From Colletotrichum lupini (Eukaryota; Ascomycota; Sordariomycetes; Glomerellales; Glomerellaceae): a stretch of DNA of 64,000 nucleotides. The notes under the pieces are model-generated. The model was not told the origin of the DNA, did no database searches, and saw only the letters and a list, made by a program, of their open reading frames with translations. Both the position numbers and the translations under genes were made by a program. Below are positions 20,976 to 32,099 of the stretch, piece after piece (positions within the stretch are counted from its first letter, which is position 1; every line of letters begins with the position of its first letter). Where the stretch lies: assembly GCF_023278565.1 (NCBI RefSeq), contig NC_064677.1, forward strand, positions 496,001 through 560,000, in the 5' to 3' direction.

Positions 20976-21192
20976 AATACGTCGACTTAGGCTAACGCGT
21001 TAATTACCATACTTTTTACCAAAATAATTCAAGTTAATTACCGGCCTCTAATTGGCCTAGCCTATTCGAATGCTAACTACGTAGAGCCTAGCTTACGTGT
21101 GTACCCGAGACCGGCAGTCGTGTAGCGGCCGTAGCTACACTTGGTGGCAGAATAGCGGCAGCTGGTGGCAGAATATCATCGCCCAAAATGAA

Positions 21193-23587
21193 GATTTGAA
21201 CATCAGTTAGCAACTGTGACTCTCGTGAGTGATCATCTGCTCCTTCCATTGTGATTAAGATAAGGCAGGTACAAGGTACGAATACGCTACGTAGTACGTA
21301 CGGTGCTTACCAAATCACCCACTGAGCTGAGGCCATCGCCGTGTTATTTTTGGTCGGTAGGTTGCTGCAATCCTTCCGAACCGACCTGCAGAACCCCAGG
21401 AAGGGGAGAATGCATACAGGTGCAGCCAGTTCAAAAGCGTGAGTGAGCACCCCGCCCGGAGCCTCGTCCGCGTCGGTCGCTTAGCTTCAGGGGCATCGCA
21501 GCCAGATGCGTCCCGAGACAGCCCAAAGAAGGGGGGGAGACCCCTGGTTGCACAGTGTCTCGCCTGTCGCTTGTCTTTTCTTCAGGTAAATTCGGCAGTG
21601 TCTCACCTCTGGCTAGCAAGGTCCTCCCTCACCCTTCACCTTGAACTCACTCTCTCATCGGGGGCCCCCTCACTCAAGCACTCGTTACTCACTCGCTCGC
21701 TCATCTGACCTGAAATCCACACACTCACTCTCTCACTCATTAACCTCCACCATTCACTGTATTTTCCGTCCCTTCGCCTGATATTGGCACGAACACACAC
21801 TTTCTCATCGGCACACCATCCACGTCCTCTTGCTTGACCTGTGCCCGTCTCACTGCGGCTCAAAGTCAAATGTATTTCAGGCCTGCCAGACGACCCGAGC
21901 GTAACAGTAGAGCGTAAGACAGGTAGGGCAGACAATATCAACTGAACCGACGACTCTATATACCCTCCTCTTCGATGCCTCCCCCATGTCGGACCCTGTG
22001 GATCGGAAGCCGGAGCTGAAACGCTCTCACCACACAAGGCCATTATCACCCCTAGGCCCATCTCAAAAAATGGTCCGAGAGGCACAATCTCCTACAGAGA
22101 GGCCGCTCCTGGCCGGCCGAGTGGTCTCATACCTGCCCTCCGTAACTTTTCTCTACAGTCTTTACACCTACTGTCTAGCTCGAATACCGTAACTCTGCTG
22201 ATCTGGTCTTGGCTTCGACCCAAATGCCTGGGAAACTATCTTCACTGTCTTTCCTAGGATGGACCTCGCCATAGACGACAACAAAGTTGTTGTCGTTGCC
22301 GCCTGTCTGACGCGTCCCAACTTCATGGCCCGTCGGTGAGAAAATCTAGTCTTTCCGGTCTGCGAACTGGTCCTTTATGAATCATCGGCGTTGCTTGAGT
22401 TTGTCCGCAATTGGGAAGAAAATGAGAAAATACTGGTGTATCCGTGCGATCACCTCGGCACATATACCCGCCCAACAACTCTCGGCGATGCTCATACTCA
22501 GTCCTCCAGTATGGGGAGGGCGAGAACATCCTCCAGGCCTCCTCATCAGCCACCACTTCACTCAACGCACCAATCGCTCGCATCAATACAGACTAGTCCA
22601 GACTGAAAGATCTGCTGCCCTCATCAATGATCACGGCCCGGACATGGCACCACGACCACAAACATGTAACCAAACCGGCACCCATCATTACAACCCCCTG
22701 CCAAACATCCTTGAGAGAAGTGGCCAGTGACCAGTCATCATACACAAAATCTCCGTGCCCTGGTGTGCTCTCTCCACCGTCCGGCGCCTGCAACCACTTC
22801 AGCCGCGGCCATATTGGTTCATGGGCCGGCTATCCAAATCCAACCAATGCTCTGTCCCTCTTCCACCCCCGTCCAGCGGGACACTCTCCCGTAAATCTGG
22901 GGCTGCCGGCGGCTTCCAAGGCCGCAGAGACCAGAATGCGGCCACCAACGGGGAGTGCTCTCACAGTGAGAGAAAGAAAGTACATGGGTTCCTGCGTCTG
23001 TCGCCCGTCACAGATTCTGATCCACTCCTCCACCCCTGGTTCATCAACCCCTGGCCCGGTGCGCGGCCACATCGCGGCCACTTCTTGTCTCCCACTCTGT
23101 CTGTCTCTCTCCTCTCTCCCCGGCCCCCTTCACTCTCAGTCTGCCTCGTCTCCTTCATGGGGCCTGGTCGAGATCAACAGGGGCTGTTTGGTGTTGGTGG
23201 TTGGATGGCCCTGTTGGTATAAGGTTGAGTGACCCGCCATTTCGTCTCCCCCCTTGAGACATTTCGATCGTTTCTTTTGTCGTCTTTTGGATCTCAGCAT
23301 CTCTTCTTGATATCGACATTAGCAATGACGAGCTAGATCTCGCATTGGTCGACGGGTTATCTCCAAGTGCGAGCCACCGGTGGCGTACGAATCGATATCA
23401 CAGCAATAATCCAACATCTTACCTCGAAACATCGACGTCTCTCACTCAATCTCTCTCAACTCATACAAACAACTCATCAAACGCCGCTCAGAACCGCTCT
23501 TCACCAACTCAACCAACAATGTACTCATAAATAAACACATCTCGCATCAAATCCAGCCCCTACGGCAAACCGCTCCTGAACGCAAAT
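21193..23587. other. Intergenic 2.4 kb upstream of membrane protein gene
   Basis: Balanced to GC-rich sequence, pyrimidine-rich near 21600-21800 and 23080-23150. It contains chance frames (up to 201 codons at 22627-23232) with Ser/Pro/His-rich, pattern-free translations that I do not accept as genes. The last 300 bases are probably the 5' leader of the next gene. Confidence 0.45.
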
Positions 23588-25141
23588 ATGCCGCCCCGGG
23601 CCACCGGCAACCTCCCCTCCCTGGTTGACCGCTCCATCATCCCTTATGTCTCCAACTCAGCCTCTACCTCTGCCTCAGCAGCAGCAGCAGCGACAACAAC
23701 CGTAGCAGCAAACACCACGATCCCGCCCTGGCTCATCCTCCCGAGACCCGACCCAAACGAGTGGAATGGCGCCTCCGTCGTGCCCGTGGCCGTCCTCTCG
23801 GCCGTTGTGGCCACCGCTTTTGTTGCTATGCGCTTCTACACCCGCGCCAGGATCCTGCGCTCCGTCAAGTGGGAAGACTGGACCATCCTCGCCTCTCTCA
23901 TCTTTGCCATCGCCACCAGTGGAGGCATGATCACTCGTAAGTACTACTTACTGTCAGTAGAGGAACGAAAACAGAACTAACACCCAACAGAACTCAACTT
24001 TGGCCTCGGCCAACATCTCTACTACTCCTACCCCTCCTTCGCCGCCTACATCGAAGCAGGCATATTCACAAATCTCTTCTACTCCGTCAGCCTCACCCTG
24101 ACCAAGATCTCCATCCTCCTTCTCTACATCCGCATCCTCACCTACGACTCCATCCGTCTCCTCGGCAAGATCCTCCTCGGCGTCGTCGTCCTCTCCCACG
24201 CCTGGATCATCGCCAGCATCCTCACCACCTGCGTGCCACTCCACTCCGCCTGGGACTACGACCCTCTTAACCCGCCCGTCTACTGCCACCCCATCTCCGT
24301 CTTCTGGGGCAACGCCTGCCTTCACCTGGCCACCGACTTTCTCATCTTCCTCCTACCTCTGCCCGTCATCCACACCATGCGTCTCCCCCGCCGGCAGAAG
24401 ACAGGGTTATATATCGTCTTCTGCCTCGCGTTTCTCGTCTGCGCAATCTCAATAGTTCGTCTCGTCCGTCTTTTCCACACAGACGAGACCCCCCTTCAAG
24501 TAATGGACGTGACCTGGTCCGCCGTCCGCATCGCAAACTTGACCTGCGTCGAGGTCCACGCTGCCATCGTAACAGCCTGCCTCACCACCCTCAAGCCTCT
24601 ACTTTGCCGCCTCTTCCCCCGCTTCATGGCCTCTGCTACCGGCGGCAACACCACCGGGGGCGGTATCATGTACAGCTCCTACAGCGCCTACGCCGCGGCA
24701 GCGGCAGACGCTGCCCGCCGCGAGGAGTGGGAAAAGAACTTCTCCCACGGCGACCCGGAGATGCACTACCAGCGTCCCCTAACCATCGGCACCAAATCGA
24801 ACCGCCCACGCGTGCAGAGGGACACCTTTGCCAGCCTAGACGACCTCAAGTTCTCCCCCTACGAAGAGGCGACAGAGTATGAGGAGCACATCGACGTGTT
24901 GACGGCGATGAAGCCGCCGGCGCGGAGCAGCGTTCGGGGCGACAGCCGAGGCAGCCGCGACGAGTTCTGGCTAGCGGAAGTCGATGCCGGCGCGCCGTTG
25001 CGGTGGCCGTCCACGCTCGTAAGGAAGTCGAGGCTTCAGCCGCCGCAGGGCGCAAAGACGCGCGGGTCGATGCTGCGGTACGCTCAGACCGTGCGGTCCA
25101 TGCGCTTCAGCTCTGCGCCGATGCCCGAGAATCGGATTTAA
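23588..25141 (+). CDS. PTH11-like integral membrane protein, fungal rhodopsin-type domain (499 aa, 2 exons)
   Basis: Exons are 23588-23936 and 23991-25141, with a 54-nt intron (GTAAGT...CTAACACCCAACAG). The protein has an extracellular Ser/Ala/Thr-rich N-terminus, then seven hydrophobic segments from about residue 60 to 345, with the family marks RFYTRARI...WEDWTIL, LTKISILLLYIRI, CVPLHSAWDYD, WGNACLHLATDFLIFLLP and the late VEVHAAIVTACLTTLKPL. A cytosolic tail of about 150 residues is rich in Arg, Ser and Glu. This matches the fungal rhodopsin-domain family that includes PTH11-type receptors, thought to sense surface or chemical cues through G proteins. The CFEM domain of classical PTH11 is missing. 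Ligand unknown. Confidence 0.85.
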
Positions 25142-25690
25142 TGAATAACATGTATAACAAGGAAATGGCAAGGCGTTCATGGGGAGTGATGGGGAGGACA
25201 TTTTGGCAGCGAATACTTTTATAATTCGCCAGCACAACCACAGCCGACCAAGCAACAGAAAACCACTGAGCTGTCCTGCAGTACCAGCTTCACATATTTC
25301 AAATGGCGTTGGAAAGGTCAAAAGAAACATGCGTGGGAGGGTATCGTGTGTTGTATACCCATTCGGCACAGAGCGCGGCTGTTCATAGTACTACGAATAA
25401 TGACATTTTCCCAAAGCCATCAATCCACTTCCTTGTTTTGTGACGCCTTTCTTCGCCCGCAATCCTCTCATTGACTGACAATCTAGATTTTTCACTTTGA
25501 GGGATGTGTAAGTCAATCATGCACAGTCTTCCAAGACGGGCTGTATCTTGCTCACCTGCTTTTAAATCAAGCCCCCTTCCTCCACAGTCTCATTGGCATG
25601 ACGACGACCTTTTCGTCTGCCTCATTTGATTATCCTTGCTGTCTGCTGGCACAGGATCTGAGCATTTTGGGTCTTCTAACAACCATTTGC
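25142..25690. other. Intergenic between convergent genes
   Basis: About 550 bases holding the 3' ends of the membrane protein gene and FAL1. No further gene seen. Confidence 0.5.
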
Positions 25691-27019
25691 TTAAGAGATG
25701 AGATCGGCCACGTTCATGGGCATCTCATCGATCTGGGTAGAGTAGTACACTATTATCGTAATTAGCATCTTAACGCTTGACAACTTGGAGACAAATACTC
25801 ACACTCAATGTCCCGCAGAATGCGCACATCCTCGCTAGTAACGAAGTTGATGGCAACACCCTTACGTCCAAAGCGACCGCTGCGACCGATACGGTGGATG
25901 TAGTTCTCACGGTTACTTGGCAGGTCGTAGTTGATGACCAAACTGACCTGCTGCACGTCGATACCACGCGCCCACACATCGGTAGAGATGAGCACACGGC
26001 TGTTGCCCTGGCGGAAGTCCTGCATAATGCTGTCGCGCTCCTTTTGCGGCATGTCGCCGTGCATACTGCTGACGGTGAAGTTGGCCTCGCGCATCTTGTC
26101 CGTCAACCAGTCGACCTTTCTGCGGGTGTTGCAGAAAATAACGGCCTGGGTAATGGTCAGGGTGTCGTAAAGATCGCAAAGGGTATCAAACTTCCAGTCC
26201 TCCTTTTCGACGGCGATGAAGTACTGCTTCAATCCTTCGAGTGTCAACTCGTCACGCTTGACCAGGATACGAACGGGATCGGTCATAAACTTGGTCGTCA
26301 TGTCGAGTACATCGTACGGGAGGGTAGCGCTGACGACGACGACCTGCGTCGCAGGGGGCAGGTATCGGTAGACGTCGTAGATCTGCTCGCGGAAACCGCG
26401 GTTGAGAAGCTCGTCGGCCTCGTCGAGAACGAGCATCTTGATGTGGCGTGTACGGAGATGACGGCGACGGATCATATCGGCGACACGGCCAGGGGTGCCG
26501 GAGACGATGTGCTGGCCGTAGTCGAGCTTGCGGATATCCTCGCCCACGTTGGTGCCACCGATGCAGGCGTGGCACTGGACGTTCATGTAGTCGCCGAGAG
26601 CCATGACGACAGACTGAATCTGGGTCGCGAGTTCGCGCGTCGGAGAGAGGACGAGGGCCTGGGTCTCGCGCACCGCCGTATCGATAACCTGGAGCATGCT
26701 GATCGAGAAGGTGGCCGTCTTACCCGTACCGGACTGAGCCTGGGCGATGGTGTCGCGACCCTTGCAGACCTGGACAATGGCGCGGGACTGCACGGCCGAG
26801 GGGGATTCGTAGCCATAAGCGTAGATGCCGCGGAGGAGGTTCTCTAGGGACGGGGTGTCAGTAAGCGCCATTTTCATGGCATCAAGTGCAGTAATAATAC
26901 TGGGCAGCCTTACCCTTGAGGGACATGGACTCAAAGGTCGGGTGGACCGTCACTTCCTTGGAGGTCGAAAACTCCATCCTCTCCTCCGCCTTGCGATCGA
27001 TTCCGCTTCCTTCCGCCAT
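25691..27019 (-). CDS. FAL1: eIF4A-III DEAD-box RNA helicase FAL1 (401 aa, 3 exons)
   Basis: Exons, in transcript order, are 27019-26914, 26843-25803 and 25749-25691, with introns of 70 and 53 nt. The N-terminus is [17 protein letters not shown] and the C-terminus [24 protein letters not shown]-box motifs appear in order: Q motif ([12 protein letters not shown]), [25 protein letters not shown], then [13 protein letters not shown]. Sequence blocks such as [26 protein letters not shown] distinguish eIF4A3/FAL1 from eIF4A. In other eukaryotes this helicase is the RNA clamp of the exon junction complex and works in pre-rRNA processing; here that is by homology. The length equals that of known fungal orthologues. 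It is head to head with SF3a60. Confidence 0.95.
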
Positions 27020-27550
27020 GATGATGGTTTAATTCGGTGGTGTGGCGAGTGATGGTGCTGCTTAGACAATGTGTCGCGATGATGTGTGTGTGGTGGTGGT
27101 GGATTTGCAGGCGGACGATGCAAGCAGGTCGATGGAAATTTTAGAGGGGCGCGCTGAAGCTTCTACAGCGCGACTGCATGTCAGTGGCCACTGCCTGTAT
27201 CTAGCGCTGGCAGCATGTCTTCCATCCACTGCAAGGGCCGGGACGGAAAATCACATCCGCCGACACTGTGAGAATCTTACTGGCCTTTCCACAGGGTATC
27301 AATTGTTCCACAGTGTGCTGAGTGCCCCGAGCAGCTTGCCATCGCAAAAAAAACCCAAAGCTAACGCGACCTTATTCGGTGGACCGCTCACCAGCAAACG
27401 TGCGTCCATAAAGGCTGCGATATCGATTTTTCTAGAGCCTCGTCCTCTCAGCCTCTACCCTGACCCCGAAATCGGCTACAGTCTAGCCCAGCTCAGCCCC
27501 CTTCCCCCCTTGGATATTCATCGCGCGCGACGGCGGCGAACGACGACACA
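27020..27550. promoter_or_regulatory. Shared upstream region of FAL1 and SF3a60
   Basis: 531 bases separate the two divergent start codons, so both promoters and leaders must lie here or overlap the genes. A pyrimidine-rich stretch precedes the SF3a60 ATG. No specific factor site is claimed. Confidence 0.6.
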
Positions 27551-29107
27551 ATGGGCGTAATCGAAGAGCAGCGCTACCTCCACGAGGACCTCGAGCGCCT
27601 CGAGCAGGGCATTGCGGACCGCATCAGCGAAGAACCAAAACACATCCGCGACCGCCTAAACCGCGATCACGAAATCGGCCAGCTCCTCGACCAGATCCAA
27701 TCCCAGTCCGTCAAGCTCCTCGACATCTACCGCGACGTCGACGGCTCGCGCAGTCGCGAGATCCAGACCATCGGCACCGGCGACCCCTTTGACGAGTTCT
27801 ATAGCCAGCTCAAGACGGCGCGCGAGCACCACGCCAAATACCCAAACGAACAGGCCGAGAACTCGGAGGTGCGATACCGCGTCAAGAAGCCCGACGACGG
27901 CGACGTCATGCCCTACATTGTCGACCGCCTGTTTACCGGCGAGGAAGGCTTCGGCCGCTTCTTCGACCTGCACACCTCCCACGAGGCCTATCTCAACCTT
28001 CCCAACGTGAAGCGCCTGTCGTACCTGCAGTACCTCGAGGTCTTTGACAACTTCACGCCCGGGTACGGCGGCCTGAAGCGCGGCGACAAGCTGACGGATC
28101 AGTACTTCAAATACGTCGGCGAGCTGGCGTCGTACCTCGAGTCCTTTATGCGTCGCACGCGGCCGCTCGAGAACCTCGACAAGGTGTTTCTGGGATTCGA
28201 TGGCGACTTTGAGGCGGCGTGGGGAAAGGATGAGGTCCCGGGCTGGCAAAAGGAGACGAGTGGCGGCGGCGCGAATGGTACCGCACGGGAGACCAGTTCA
28301 GCAGACGCCATCTGGTGCGACGACTGCGAAAAGGAGTTCAAGAACGAAAACGTCTACAAGTCACACATGACGGGCAGGAAGCACATCAAGGCCGCCGAAG
28401 CGAGGAAAGCGCGCCGCGAGGAAGAAGGGGAGGAAGAAACTATCGGCACCAGCACGAACAAGGTATCAGCAACGAGGCTGAAGGAACGGGCCATCGCGGA
28501 GCGCGAGTACCGCGTCAAACGCCTCGCGGCAGCAATGAGCACGGAGCGCGGCGACACGCGCGTGAACGTCGAGCGCAGACAGGGCATGACGGAGCGCGAG
28601 CGCCAGCAGGAACTGGAAAACATAATGAACCTGTCGTACTCGGCGCCCGGCAGCGGCGTAGCGCACCACAACGGCGGCGGCGCGGACGGCGAAGACGACG
28701 ACGAGGACGGTGAGGACGGCGAGGAGAAGATTTACAACCCGCTCAAACTGCCGCTCGCGTGGGACGGCAAGCCGATTCCCTTTTGGCTGTACCGTCTGCA
28801 CGGGCTGGGCGTCGAGTTCCCCTGCGAGATTTGCGGCAACTTTGTCTACATGGGCCGGCGGGCGTTTGACAAGCACTTTAATGAGGCGCGGCACGTTCAC
28901 GGGTTGCGGTGTCTCGGTATTACGAACACCAGTCTGTTCCGTGACATCACGAGCATCGAGGAGGCGGTGAACCTGTGGGACAAGATCCAGCGGGAGGCCA
29001 AGAAGACCAAGGTCGACGAGGGGAGCGTGGTGCAGATGGAGGACGCCGAGGGAAATGTCATGCCTGAGAAGGTGTACTACGATTTGCAGAAGCAGGGCCT
29101 TTTATAG
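27551..29107 (+). CDS. Splicing factor 3A subunit 3, SF3a60/Prp9-like (518 aa)
   Basis: An intronless gene. The start MGVIEEQRYLHEDLERLEQ matches the conserved N-terminal SF3a60 binding helix. RDHEIGQLLDQIQ...LLDIYRD and YLNLPNVKRLSYLQYLEVFD follow. The first zinc finger, WCDDCEKEFKNENVYKSHMTGRKHIKA, starts near residue 255. The second, near residue 424, is FPCEICGNFVYMGRRAFDKHFNEARHVHGLRCLGI and is the family's most conserved block. Between them is an acidic Asp/Glu/Gly-rich linker. The protein is part of SF3a in U2 snRNP and helps fix the branch site; it acts in the nucleus. Length agrees with known orthologues (about 500 aa). Confidence 0.96.
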   Translation: MGVIEEQRYLHEDLERLEQGIADRISEEPKHIRDRLNRDHEIGQLLDQIQSQSVKLLDIYRDVDGSRSREIQTIGTGDPFDEFYSQLKTAREHHAKYPNEQAENSEVRYRVKKPDDGDVMPYIVDRLFTGEEGFGRFFDLHTSHEAYLNLPNVKRLSYLQYLEVFDNFTPGYGGLKRGDKLTDQYFKYVGELASYLESFMRRTRPLENLDKVFLGFDGDFEAAWGKDEVPGWQKETSGGGANGTARETSSADAIWCDDCEKEFKNENVYKSHMTGRKHIKAAEARKARREEEGEEETIGTSTNKVSATRLKERAIAEREYRVKRLAAAMSTERGDTRVNVERRQGMTERERQQELENIMNLSYSAPGSGVAHHNGGGADGEDDDEDGEDGEEKIYNPLKLPLAWDGKPIPFWLYRLHGLGVEFPCEICGNFVYMGRRAFDKHFNEARHVHGLRCLGITNTSLFRDITSIEEAVNLWDKIQREAKKTKVDEGSVVQMEDAEGNVMPEKVYYDLQKQGLL

Positions 29108-30190
29108 ATATGGGGTCTCTGAAGAAGGAAGTAAAAGGGGCAAAGGAAATCAGATGGTCCGGCGTGGTGTACAAGTATTTCAAAGGACATGGAGACGCAT
29201 TGATGCCAAGACGCGCTACGGAGATTGTAAACTGTAGAAATCAAAAAGGCTTACATCGAGGTTTACTTGGATGGGGGATAATCGTATTGCGGTGATGACA
29301 GTCATAGAAATGATATCTTTGAGGAACCTCATGAACCACGATTCTTGATGGCGGCCTGAGCCTTGGTTTGGCAAACTCTTCGAGACAAGTGCGCGACAAA
29401 CGTGGATATACATCCAAATATCCCCAATATCAGCGGAACTAGAGACTTGCTTGCTAAAGACGGTTGTATTCATTGACTTGGAACTTGCACAATCTGCGTG
29501 TCATGGTATGCTAAACAGCATCTTCAGACCTCACGCCAGAAGCTACCGTACAGGCAATGCTATGCTTGCAGCGCTTGACCTATCCTCCCAAAACGGCCTT
29601 TGCGGACCTATCTACTGAGCTAAAGATCGAGTATTGTGAAACAGATTTGATCAGCAGAGAATCACTGATGCAAGCGGAGGATGTGGGTATGGTTTCAAAG
29701 TGAGCCATCCTTGGAGGCCACTGTATATATGGGCTGTTAGTCTATGTGGTATGGCCCATTCTAAGGCATCTATCTCTTTGTACAGTACCGCCTGGGTGGT
29801 TTTGTTTCATCGCTCCGAAAACATTCGCTTTCCCCTAGTTGCCCCGTGTAACTTTTCTGTCTTCCCTTTGCGATCTTTTTTCCATGTTAACCGTGTGACC
29901 CAAATCCCTGAGTAATTCCGTTCAGGCGATATCCAAATGCCGTTGCTGAAAATGACAAAAAACCCCGCCTGTAGTATCCAGGTGTCCCAAATACACAAAG
30001 GAAATGGAGCTCAATGGCTTCCGCCGCTTTTCATCCTCATTAAGTTCTGTCCTGTAATTCTTCCCCTGGTGTGTATAATGCTGGTGTCCGTCTGCCGGTA
30101 CACGAAAACACAAAATCGTTGTGTATCCCTTGTGGGGATGTCTTTCATTCGTCTCCAATAATCGTGGATGATCGTCGAGGATCTTGGAAT
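29108..30190. other. Intergenic between convergent genes, nothing seen
   Basis: About 1.1 kb between the 3' ends of SF3a60 and the kinase. No supported coding frame, tRNA or repeat. Confidence 0.5.
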
Positions 30191-31198
30191 CTAGTCCTCG
30201 AAGAGACCGGACATCTCCTCAAGAAGCTGGTCGGCGGTAGGGCGCTCGGCGGCGTCCATGCGCATGATGCGGTTGATGAAGTGAGAAGCGGTGCGGAAGT
30301 CGAGAGGCTCAACCTTGCGGCCAACAGTCAGTGCCTTGGCAGCCATAGCCTTGCCGGGACGCGCCCGCCCGAGGTAGGTTTCGGGAATGGCACCGAAGCG
30401 TCGAGACTGTTGGCGAAGGACCTCAAAAATGTAGCTGCGGTCGTGATAGCGAGCGTTGGTAGGGCGGAAGGGGTTGTAGTCGCCACCGTGGAGGAGAGCA
30501 ATCATCATGGAGCCAAAGGCCCAGATGTCGCTGGCAGTTCCCCAGGGAACCTCCATGAGCACTTCAGGGCTGGTCCAAATGGGAGCGCCGATGAGAAAAC
30601 CCTTGGTGGCGACGTCAGAGTCAACGGAGTAGGAAGCCCCCAGGTCACCGATCTGAACGTCGGAGAATCGAAGATCGGGGTCGGCTTCAGAAGCCGAGGC
30701 GTAGTTGACGAGAATGTTGTCCGGCTTGATATCGGTGTGAACGTAACCATCCTTGTGGAGGGTGGAGAGGCCGCGAAGAACAGCGCGGGCAACGAAGCGA
30801 ATCTCGCGGTTGGTCAAGGGCTTCTTGATGGTAGCGTTCAGAAGATGGTCGTCCATGTGCTGGAGCACAATCATCGGGGCATCTTGCTGGATCTCGTCGA
30901 TAACGGGGCGGAGGAAAGGGTTGCCCTGGAACTTGCGGAGGACGTTGTGCTCATTCTGGGCTCCGGAGATGCCCTGAACACCCTTGACGATGGACTTGTT
31001 GCCCATGGGGTTACTGTTGATGCTGTTAGTATAATGCTTCTCTCTGAACGATGCTTGATTATAGTAAGCTTACGTTGCGATCCAAACGCCCTCACGGATC
31101 TTCTTTTGGATGGTGTATCGGCTGGCATTGCCGAGCAGGATCTGGCCGATCTCGAGGGACGGGGTCCCGAAGGCGGAAGTGAGACCTCTGGGGATCAT
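30191..31198 (-). CDS. Small Ser/Thr protein kinase (318 aa, 2 exons)
   Basis: Exon 1 is 31198-31074 and exon 2 is 31022-30191; the 51-nt intron ends CTAACAG. The whole protein is one kinase domain. Visible are a candidate ATP lysine in KSIVKGV, the helix-C Glu in QNEHNVLRKF, the catalytic loop HTDIKPDN, DLG in place of DFG, the activation-end SPE, DIWAFGSMM and the late Arg in AAERPTADQLL. The Gly-rich loop is degenerate (REGVWIAT). All catalytic residues are present, so activity is likely. I cannot name the subfamily; similar short kinases are common in filamentous ascomycetes. A shorter model starting at the internal ATG 31006 would lose the loop and lysine strand, so I prefer the spliced start. 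Confidence 0.8.
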
Positions 31199-31748
31199 TG
31201 TGTTGGTGTGTGTGCGTGTGTGGATTGAGAGAATGAATCTCTGTCCAAAAGCTGCTGCGATAAGATAGTCTTCGGCGGGTTCACGTCGTCGAAGTTGACT
31301 TCTTTATGTGACAGCTTGCAGAGGCTGTCGAAGAAGAACCAGGTCGATAATGGTCATTAGGTGATATATGCCCGATCGAAGGTTGTGGAGAAAGCGTCTA
31401 GCACGAGATTCCAGTCATCAGGGTGGAATTCTTGTCTAGACAAAAGCCGGCTGAGGTGTCTAAGATGGGCGTAATCGATGGTCTCGAATCGATGTCGAAG
31501 TAGGTTGAGTTGGTTGTCGGAGTGAGAGTGACAGAATCGAAGTAAGCTGAGTCGGAGGAGCAACGCTTCTTTAACGGGCAGTCGGGCACTTTCAGGCGGT
31601 ACCTTGTAATAAAAAGCCAAGACAACCACCTCAAGGGCAAGCCGCAGACCGCAGGGCAGGGGGCGTGGCGTGGCGTGGGAGGAAGTGGGTGGTGTGTGAT
31701 GGAAGTGGTGGGGGCGTGTTGATGTAAGAAGACCGGGACCCCCACCAC
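31199..31748. other. Upstream region of kinase gene
   Basis: GC-rich sequence with the kinase leader and promoter. The minus-strand frame at 31357-31860 is His/Pro/Arg-rich with no domain and runs into the inverted-repeat element, so I do not call it. Confidence 0.4.
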
Positions 31749-32099
31749 TCTGTATACCGTAGATACTGTCGCCGTTCGAACTTGCGTTAGCCCGTGCCAA
31801 CCCTGCTAGCGGTTTGGCAGAGCCGTAATACTGCCCAATTTGGGCAAATGCGGCAGCCACGTAATCTTGGCGTGAGCCAACATCTCAGGTAATCGGACCA
31901 ATGAGAGCTTGCCGTCGGGGCAAGGTAATTGGGAAGGAGTGGAAAATAAGAAAATGACCCTTTACCGCCTTCTATATTAAGTATAGCGCTGCTGAATAAT
32001 CACGAAAATTTACCTCCCGAAAGGGCTAGACACAAAACACTAGCAGGGTTGGCACGGGCTAACGCAAGTTCGAACGGCGTGAGTTTCTACGGTACACAG
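31749..32099. repeat. Inverted-repeat element, about 350 bp, MITE-like
   Basis: Arms 31771-31809 and 32040-32078 are 39-bp perfect inverted repeats (GCCGTTCGAACTTGCGTTAG and onward). The similarity continues outward with mismatches to about 31749 and 32099. The 230-bp centre has no coding frame. I find no clear target duplication, so mobility is inferred from structure only. Confidence 0.75.

Larger units (their letters stand above)
8123..21184 (-). mobile_element. TIR DNA transposon copy B, interrupted by nested retrotransposons
   Basis: The left end begins GGGCGATGATATTCTGCCA and the right end is its complement. Both sides carry a perfect 8-bp duplication AAAATGAA (8115-8122, 21185-21192). 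The left end matches the right end of copy A and the reverse, so B is the same element inverted. Removing the gypsy insertion (8719-20975) and its 4-bp duplication leaves about 801 bp, close to the 765 bp of copy A. The terminal parts are less RIP-altered than copy A; for example the 8-bp array at 8588-8637 still reads GGGCAGCT where A reads acctagct. Confidence 0.88.

Noticed and set aside
22627..23232. 201-codon plus-strand frame
   Set aside because: Pattern-free composition, poor start context, overlaps another frame of similar length; likely leader of the membrane protein gene.
25777..26847. 356-codon plus-strand frame
   Set aside because: Exactly antisense to the FAL1 helicase exon; a shadow of GC-rich codon use.
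30071..31228. 385-codon plus-strand frame
   Set aside because: Antisense shadow of the protein kinase gene.
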